Source: Helicobacteraceae bacterium
GTDB taxonomy: Bacteria; Campylobacterota; Campylobacteria; Campylobacterales; SZUA-545
Assembly: GCA_031273735.1 (NCBI GenBank)
Contig: JAISRI010000024.1
Location: 1-16,989, forward strand
Reading direction: 5' to 3'
DNA: 16,989 nt
Below the pieces are notes generated by a model, which was not told where the DNA came from, did not search any database, and saw only the letters and a program-made list of their open reading frames with translations. A program made the position numbers and the translations under genes. Positions 12,570 to 16,989 of the stretch are shown here, piece after piece (the first letter of the stretch is position 1; each line of letters opens with the position of its first letter).

Positions 12570-14521
12570 AAGAGTTTCTGCAAAAACTCTTAACGGGCGT
12601 TCCAAGCTCTTCGCTCGATAAGCGCGAACTAAAATTTGTCCGCGATCTGATCAAGGCGAAGGTTCTCGCCGATCGTCCGTTTTTGCGTTTGGATCATGAT
12701 CTGATCGTCGGAGTTTATCTACAGCCCAAAATTATGAAAAGCGGCAAGGCAAGCGCGGGTTATTTACAACCTTTGGGCGTTAAAGGGCGCGACTATTTAG
12801 TGCAAAGCGCCGATAGCTTAAACGCGGCGCATCGCGATCTAGCCATAGCAAGAACGATCGGAAATCGGCGGGGCAGGGCGGCGGCAAAAATTATCTATAT
12901 CGCGCAGGAGAGCGGCGAAAAGCCGATCGGCTACGTTAGTTATAAAAATAATCGCGCCGAGATATTGGATATAAATACCGCTATGCCTTTGACGGCTAAC
13001 GTAAAACAAAAGAAGTTAAAAGAGCTAAAGGAGGGCGCGGTCGTTTCGATCGATCCAAAAAACGGCGAAATAGCGGATATTTTAGGCGTTTTAAGCGATC
13101 CAAAAGTAGACGAAACAATTGTTTTATCCCGTTACAATCGCGCCGATCGTTTTAGCGCCGAACAGATTTTAGAGGCTAAAGCGCATGGCGATAAGGTCGA
13201 TCGCTCTTTATATCCCGATCGAATCGATCTGTGCGCCCTGCCTTTTATAACGATCGATCCGATCGATGCGAAAGATTTTGACGATTCGATCTACTACGAT
13301 TATGAAAAGCGCGTTTTATATGTGGCGATCGCGGACGTTACGGCGTATGTTAGCGAGTTTGGCGAGATCGACAAAGAGGCTAGAAAACGCGGTTTTTCGG
13401 TCTATTTGCCGCATAAATCTATTCCGATGTTGCCCAGAGAACTAAGCGAAAATCTATGTTCTCTTCAGCCAAACGTCGATCGTTTAGCTTTTACTTTCAA
13501 ATTGGAGTTGGACGAAAATCTAAACGTTAAAAAATACGATCTTTTTGAAAGCGTTATTAAATCGGTTCGCCGCTACCATTACGATCGAATCGACGAGCTT
13601 TTCGAGGGCGCGGAAAGAGATAGCGAAGATTGCGCTATTCTTAAATGGCTTTTACCGTTAAAAGAATTGATTATCGCGTTGCGCGAAAAGCGGTTAAAAA
13701 AAGGTTACGGATTTTCAAATCCAGAAATTAAGCTGATATTAGATAAAAACCTTGCGCTAACGGCTACAAAGAAATCTAAAGAGACGCTTTCGCACAAGTT
13801 AATAGAAGAGTGTATGCTTTTGGCAAATTGCGCGGCGGCGGAGTATTTTCAATTCGGCGTTTTTCGCACGCACGAACCGCCCGACGATCGCTCTTTAGAC
13901 GAGCTTGTGACAAACCTTAGCGAACTCGGCGTGATCGTCAAAAGGTCAAAAAGCGTTCATTCCACATTCGAGGCAATCCAAAAAGAGGCTATGGCGCTTG
14001 GGTTTAGCGAGCAGGTCGATCGTATGTTGATTAGATCGCTTAAACGCGCCCAATATACCTACGATAATATCGGGCATTTCGGGCTTGGATTTTCCAAATA
14101 TACGCACTTTACTTCGCCGATTCGCCGCTATCCCGATTTAGCGCTTCATAGGCTTTTGAAGGCGATTATAAACAAGAACGAGAAGCAAAAGGGCTATATT
14201 TTATCCAGTTTGCAAAGGTTTGCTCCGATCGTTACGCTTCTGGAAACGGAGGTCGCGCAGATTGAGTGGCAATACGCCGATCGCGCTTTTGCTAGATGGG
14301 CTGCGAAACGTATTGGATTGGTTTTAGAGGGCGAAGTTTTGGAAGAAGCGCTAAAGGGCAAAGAGGCGGTTGTGATTATCGACGATCCGCAGATTCAGGG
14401 TATGCGCGTCTATCTGCCTTTGGATCGCAAGCGATCCGATCTACATAAGTTTGGGCGCGTAAAGGTTTCGATCCAATCGGCGCATTTGGCGACCGCTCGC
14501 ATAACGGTCGCTTTGGCGTGA
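12566..14521 (+). CDS. rnr: Ribonuclease R (RNB-family exoribonuclease)
   Basis: This 651-residue protein starts at ATG 12566, inside the stop of HDOD copy 2. RNase R degrades structured RNA 3' to 5'. The RNB active-site motif TIDPIDAKDFDDSIYYD contains the metal-binding aspartates D231, D237, D239 and D240. Other RNB landmarks are the RGFSVYLPHKSIPMLPRELS block, LIEECMLLAN, VFRTHEPPDD and the YTHFTSPIRRYPDLALHRLL motif near residue ~515. A shortened S1-like RNA-binding region forms the C-terminus (GLVLEGEVLEEAL onward). At 651 residues it is shorter than the ~800 of E. coli RNase R, which agrees with the Helicobacter/Campylobacter form having reduced N-terminal cold-shock and C-terminal basic regions. 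Its stop overlaps the holA GTG by 4 nt. Confidence 0.95.
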   Translation: MKEFLQKLLTGVPSSSLDKRELKFVRDLIKAKVLADRPFLRLDHDLIVGVYLQPKIMKSGKASAGYLQPLGVKGRDYLVQSADSLNAAHRDLAIARTIGNRRGRAAAKIIYIAQESGEKPIGYVSYKNNRAEILDINTAMPLTANVKQKKLKELKEGAVVSIDPKNGEIADILGVLSDPKVDETIVLSRYNRADRFSAEQILEAKAHGDKVDRSLYPDRIDLCALPFITIDPIDAKDFDDSIYYDYEKRVLYVAIADVTAYVSEFGEIDKEARKRGFSVYLPHKSIPMLPRELSENLCSLQPNVDRLAFTFKLELDENLNVKKYDLFESVIKSVRRYHYDRIDELFEGAERDSEDCAILKWLLPLKELIIALREKRLKKGYGFSNPEIKLILDKNLALTATKKSKETLSHKLIEECMLLANCAAAEYFQFGVFRTHEPPDDRSLDELVTNLSELGVIVKRSKSVHSTFEAIQKEAMALGFSEQVDRMLIRSLKRAQYTYDNIGHFGLGFSKYTHFTSPIRRYPDLALHRLLKAIINKNEKQKGYILSSLQRFAPIVTLLETEVAQIEWQYADRAFARWAAKRIGLVLEGEVLEEALKGKEAVVIIDDPQIQGMRVYLPLDRKRSDLHKFGRVKVSIQSAHLATARITVALA

Positions 14522-15486
14522 AACAGTATGAGTTAGACGCGCGGCTAAAAAACGGCGCGCCTCTTAAAGCGACGCTTTTTTGGGGCGATCCCTCTATGAT
14601 CGACATTTACGCCGATCGCTATCTTAAAACGCTTCCAAACGATCTAAGCGCGCTTAAACTCTACTATGACGAGTTTAATTTTAGCGCCGCTTTTACGCAC
14701 CTATCTTCGCCGGGTTTATTTAACGAGGGCAACCTTCTTGTCGTTCGAATCGATAAAAAAATAGAGTCGAAAAACCTAACCGCGCTATTAAACGCGATCG
14801 GCAAAAACGCGACGTCCTATATGCTTTTTATCTACGAGGCCGACGACGCGAAAGCAAAACTCGCATATTTGAAAGAGGAGGGTTTTTACGCGGTCGTTAG
14901 ATTTTTCGCCCCAAAACTTGAAGAGGCGAAAAGAATCCTCAAAGAGGCGGCGGCAAAGATAGACGCGGAGCTAAACGACGCGCAGGCGCAACATCTATTA
15001 AAGATCAACGAAAATAACCTCTCTTTCGCGATCGCGGATCTTGGCAAGATCGCGGTTTATGATCAAACCAACTCGGCGTTAATCGATCTGATAAGCGCGG
15101 GGCATAGCGACGGCGATTGTTATCGACTGATCGAAACGCTCGTAGAAAAACGCCAATCTTTTTATCCCGAATTAGAGCGGCTTTTTTTGCAGAACGCGAC
15201 CGAAATGTCCGTTCTTTTGGAGCTTATTGGCGCGTTTAGACAGCTCTTTATGTTTTCGTGCGCTATGAGACTAGGAAACGATAGCAAAGATTTTTTGGGT
15301 TACTTTTTGCCAAAAGATATCGACGAGGCGCGTAAAAAACTTGCCTCGCGGTTTAAGCCTTCGCGCTGGGTAAAGATTTTAGAGGCTTTAAGCGAGCTTG
15401 AACTGAGCTTCAAGCAGACGGCGACGCAAGAAAAAAAAGCGCTTCTTTACGCCTTCTTAATCAAACTTCAAACGACTTTATTGTAA
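14518..15486 (+). CDS. holA: DNA polymerase III subunit delta HolA
   Basis: This 322-residue protein uses GTG 14518, overlapping the rnr stop (GTGA). HolA opens the beta clamp within the clamp-loader complex during replication. The sequence has the usual delta layout: a beta-strand/Rossmann-like N-terminal domain (ATLFWGDPSMIDIYADRYLK; NFSAAFTHLSSPGLFNEGNL, the region that contacts the clamp; then LLVVRIDKK), a middle helical lid (~135-200) and a C-terminal collar (~205-322; MSVLLELIGAFRQLFMFSCA). It is weakly conserved across bacteria, so the call also rests on position: rnr-holA-rpsF-ssb-rpsR is the order seen in Helicobacter. Stop at 15486. Confidence 0.88.
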   Translation: MKQYELDARLKNGAPLKATLFWGDPSMIDIYADRYLKTLPNDLSALKLYYDEFNFSAAFTHLSSPGLFNEGNLLVVRIDKKIESKNLTALLNAIGKNATSYMLFIYEADDAKAKLAYLKEEGFYAVVRFFAPKLEEAKRILKEAAAKIDAELNDAQAQHLLKINENNLSFAIADLGKIAVYDQTNSALIDLISAGHSDGDCYRLIETLVEKRQSFYPELERLFLQNATEMSVLLELIGAFRQLFMFSCAMRLGNDSKDFLGYFLPKDIDEARKKLASRFKPSRWVKILEALSELELSFKQTATQEKKALLYAFLIKLQTTLL

Positions 15487-15498
15487 AATCCCGCTTTA

Positions 15499-15662
15499 TA
15501 GGGACGCCTAACAACCCCTTCTTGGCGAAAGCGGCGGTTCTTTTTTCGTTTCGCTTCGTTGCAAAGCCTCGCGTTAGCTATAACTAGCGCTACGTTTTGC
15601 GCCTTGCGAGCACGAAAAAATCTTGCGCCTCCTCGCTAAAGAGGAGTTATTAGGCGTCCCTA
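15499..15662 (+). repeat. 164-bp imperfect palindrome with TA-flanked 11-bp terminal repeats
   Basis: TAGGGACGCCTAA (15499-15511) is repeated exactly inverted as TTAGGCGTCCCTA (15650-15662). The pairing continues inwards without any gap to the exact centre (15580/15581): by my count 51 of 82 symmetric positions are complementary, in blocks of 12 of 12 at the ends, then 7/10 and 6/10, a 10-position internal loop, 9/10 (the TTTTTTCGT/ACGAAAAAA block), a second loop, then 7/10 and 8/10. G-U pairs would add more in RNA. The ends can be read as GGGACGCCTAA flanked by TA on both sides. Two readings fit: a non-autonomous mariner/IS630-type MITE, or a rod-shaped non-coding RNA. It fills most of the 235-nt gap between holA and rpsF. 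The structure is seen directly; the identity is open. Confidence 0.6.
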
Positions 15663-15674
15663 AAATTCCACCTT

Positions 15675-15700
15675 CCTCGTTTTTTGGGACAAAAACGGGG
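15675..15700 (+). promoter_or_regulatory. rpsF leader hairpin
   Basis: CCTCGTTTTT (15675-15684) pairs with AAAAACGGGG (15691-15700), ten consecutive pairs with one G-U and a 6-nt loop TGGGAC. It sits 22 nt before the rpsF ATG. Many bacteria have an S6:S18-binding RNA element ahead of rpsF through which the proteins control their own synthesis, so this is the natural candidate, but I cannot identify the conserved bulge of that motif here. It could alternatively be a simple attenuator without a U-tract. Confidence 0.4.
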
Positions 15701-15721
15701 CTTAAGACCAAAAGGAGCGAT

Positions 15722-16213
15722 ATGTCCAAACACTACGAAACGGCGTTTATCCTTAAACCGACGCTTACCGAAGAGGAAGCGAAGGCTAAGATAGACTTTT
15801 TTAGCGAAGTCATTACGAAGCAGGGCGGCGAGATCGTCGCTATCGAGCAACTAGGCGTAAAACGGCTTGCCTACAAGATCGCGAAGTTTGAGCGCGGAAA
15901 TTACGTCGCGATCTACTTTATATCCGACGGCAAAGTCAATAAAGAGTTAGAGCGCGTCTATGGTATCACCGAAGATATTTTGCGCTTTATCGTGATCAAA
16001 TACGAATCGAAAATCGAGATCGAAGCGTGGGAAAATATGGTTAATCGCGCTAAAGGTTTGCCTTTTAAAGAGTATAAACTCAGCGAAACCGTCCGCGAGT
16101 ATCGTCCGCGATCGCCTCGACGTTTTAACGACGATGGCGACCGACGCGAACGAGCGCCGCGCCGCGAAGAGAGCGCCGAAGAGGCGAATAAGGAAGCGAA
16201 AGTTGCTGAATAA
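15722..16213 (+). CDS. rpsF: Small ribosomal subunit protein bS6
   Basis: I place the start at ATG 15722 (163 residues), directly after AAGGAG (15712-15717); the open frame extends further upstream only through the leader hairpin region. S6 binds 16S rRNA in the platform with S18. The ferredoxin-like core is plain: KHYETAFILKPTLTEEE, GGEIVAIEQLGVKRLAYKIA, GNYVAIYFIS and GITEDILRFIVIKYESK. The C-terminus (~125-163) is an arginine- and glutamate-rich low-complexity tail (RPRSPRRF..., RRERAPRREES) longer than in most bacteria but seen in Campylobacterota. Its end overlaps the ssb start. It is first gene of the rpsF-ssb-rpsR operon. Confidence 0.95.
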   Translation: MSKHYETAFILKPTLTEEEAKAKIDFFSEVITKQGGEIVAIEQLGVKRLAYKIAKFERGNYVAIYFISDGKVNKELERVYGITEDILRFIVIKYESKIEIEAWENMVNRAKGLPFKEYKLSETVREYRPRSPRRFNDDGDRRERAPRREESAEEANKEAKVAE

Positions 16214-16700
16214 AGTTTTATTGATTGGCAATCTAACCCGCGACGTTGAGATTCGCTATTCGCAAGGTAGCGGCGTGGCGATCGCAAAGTTTGGTTTGGC
16301 TGTTAATCGCCGTTGGAAAGATAAAAACAGCGGCGAGGATCGAGAAGAAACGATGTTTATCGATGTCAACGTTTTTGGTAGAAGCGCCGAGATAGCCAAT
16401 CAATACCTATCAAAAGGGCGGCAGGTTTTGATCGAGGGGCGTTTGGTTTTTGAGCAATGGACGGATCAAAACGGACAGAAGCGATCAAAGCACACGATTT
16501 CCGCCGAAAATCTGCAATTTATCGGTAGCAGAAACGACGCCGATCGCGGCGAGCGTTACGAGGGCGGCTATCAGCAAAACGCCGACAACTCTTACGCGCC
16601 GCCGCAACCGCAACCCAACGTTGGCGTCGATCGCCAACAAAGTCCAACGCCGCCTACGACGCAATCGATAAGCGTCGAAGACGAAGAGATACCATTTTAA
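16203..16700 (+). CDS. ssb: Single-stranded DNA-binding protein SSB
   Basis: The start is set at TTG 16203, giving MLNKVLLIGNLTRD, the normal beginning of bacterial SSB, with AAGGA 8 nt upstream; the open frame reaches an ATG at 16134, but that would add 23 arginine-rich residues that only mirror the rpsF tail in another frame. The product is 165 residues. The OB-fold spans ~1-110 (FGLAVNRRWKD, FIDVNVFGRSAE, GRQVLIEGRLVFEQW). A glutamine/proline-rich linker follows, and the protein ends in the acidic tip VEDEEIPF, which recruits partner proteins such as RecQ, RecO and PriA. It overlaps the rpsF stop by 11 nt and is 12 nt before rpsR. Confidence 0.95.
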   Translation: MLNKVLLIGNLTRDVEIRYSQGSGVAIAKFGLAVNRRWKDKNSGEDREETMFIDVNVFGRSAEIANQYLSKGRQVLIEGRLVFEQWTDQNGQKRSKHTISAENLQFIGSRNDADRGERYEGGYQQNADNSYAPPQPQPNVGVDRQQSPTPPTTQSISVEDEEIPF

Positions 16701-16712
16701 TAAGGAAAAGTA

Positions 16713-16952
16713 ATGGCTGAAAAAGGCAAGTTTTTCAAAAGGCGTTGCAAATACGCGGAGGCAAAGATCGAGTTTATAGACTATAAGGACGTTCATCTCC
16801 TTAAACATTCGTTAAGCGAGCGTTTCAAAATTATGCCGCGCCGCTTAACGGGCAATAGCAAGATTGCGCAAGATATTGTGCGTCTTGCAATTAAACGCGC
16901 CCGCCATATGGCTCTTATCCCATACGCCGCAGGACGCGATTCGATCGGGTAA
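16713..16952 (+). CDS. rpsR: Small ribosomal subunit protein bS18
   Basis: This 79-residue protein starts at ATG 16713 behind AATAAGGA. S18 partners S6 on the 30S platform. The family core is complete: KFFKRRCKYAEAKIEFIDYKD, LLKHSLSERFKIMPRRLTG, NSKIAQDIVRLAIKRARHMA and the final LIPYAAG. The region IDYKDVHLLKHSLSERFKIMPRRLTG is near-identical to my memory of Helicobacter/Campylobacter S18. It ends the rpsF-ssb-rpsR operon. Confidence 0.96.
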   Translation: MAEKGKFFKRRCKYAEAKIEFIDYKDVHLLKHSLSERFKIMPRRLTGNSKIAQDIVRLAIKRARHMALIPYAAGRDSIG

Positions 16953-16958
16953 AACCTA

Positions 16959-16986
16959 TGCGCCTTGTCGCTTTTGGCGAGGCGCA
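16959..16986 (+). terminator. Candidate terminator hairpin after rpsR
   Basis: TGCGCCT (16959-16965) and AGGCGCA (16980-16986) are exact reverse complements with a further small CGC/GCG pairing in the loop. It starts 7 nt after the rpsR stop, a typical place for a terminator, but the window ends before a U-tract could be seen, and the three bases after it are AAA. An ATG at 16958 opens a frame to the window edge without a ribosome-binding site, so the stem is the better reading. Confidence 0.35.
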
Positions 16987-16989
16987 AAA

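Noticed and set aside
15520..15546. Rho-independent terminator for holA in the left arm of the palindrome (run of six T)
   Set aside because: No stable local stem immediately precedes the T-run; its bases pair instead with the mirrored A-run in the right arm.
15623..15721. 33-residue N-terminal extension of S6
   Set aside because: S6 normally begins at the KHYETAFI strand, ATG 15722 has an excellent AAGGAG site, and the extension runs through the palindrome and the leader hairpin.
16134..16202. Upstream start for SSB
   Set aside because: The arginine/lysine-rich extension is the rpsF tail read in another frame, and TTG 16203 gives the standard SSB N-terminus with a ribosome-binding site.
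15947..16287. Minus-strand frames opposite rpsF/ssb
   Set aside because: They are arginine/serine-rich shadows of the rpsF tail and do not resemble any protein.

Overview
The window looks like a chromosomal piece of a Campylobacterota (Epsilonproteobacteria) genome, probably from an uncultured or little-studied lineage. Two gene orders support this. The minus-strand run ilvC-minD-minE-(orf)-dprA-ruvX matches the Helicobacter pylori order ilvC-minD-minE-dprA-ruvX apart from one extra gene. The plus-strand run rnr-holA-rpsF-ssb-rpsR is also the order I know from Helicobacter/Campylobacter. Genes are tightly packed, with many 4-nt overlaps and several GTG/TTG starts. GATC, often as CGATCG, is strikingly frequent.

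Layout. (1) Positions 1-3000, plus strand, hold the right end of a CRISPR-Cas locus: the C-terminal part of a Csx20-like protein, a WYL-domain regulator, a 78-residue membrane protein, a divergent Cas2-like protein, Cas1 and a second, more canonical Cas2. There is no CRISPR array and no effector gene in the window; the Csx20-like protein suggests a type III effector to the left. (2) Positions 3000-5265, plus strand: a DUF2628-type membrane protein, a CcdA/TauE-like membrane protein with paired cysteines, moaC, and a DUF493 protein. (3) Positions 5288-10787, minus strand: one compact operon, read right to left as ilvC, minD, minE, a 453-residue membrane/coiled-coil protein with an HEPN-like R-N-x3-H motif, dprA, ruvX, an unlisted 36-residue membrane microprotein, and tatD. 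(4) Positions 10894-16952, plus strand: two tandem HDOD-domain paralogs, rnr, holA, then rpsF, ssb and rpsR.

How the genes work together. The left block is a CRISPR spacer-acquisition module with a cyclic-oligoadenylate-related accessory protein and a regulator. The minus-strand operon mixes branched-chain amino acid synthesis, division-site placement, DNA uptake/processing and nuclease housekeeping. The right block joins signalling (HDOD), RNA decay (RNase R), clamp loading (HolA) and the S6-SSB-S18 operon.

The main points for a second look are the two different Cas2-family proteins flanking Cas1; a hairpin that buries the ribosome-binding site of the small membrane protein ahead of them; the minE-coupled membrane protein with a possible HEPN ribonuclease motif; the 36-residue microprotein between ruvX and tatD; and a centre-symmetric 164-bp imperfect palindrome with TA-flanked 11-bp ends between holA and rpsF. 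All family assignments are from reading the sequence, without database searches.
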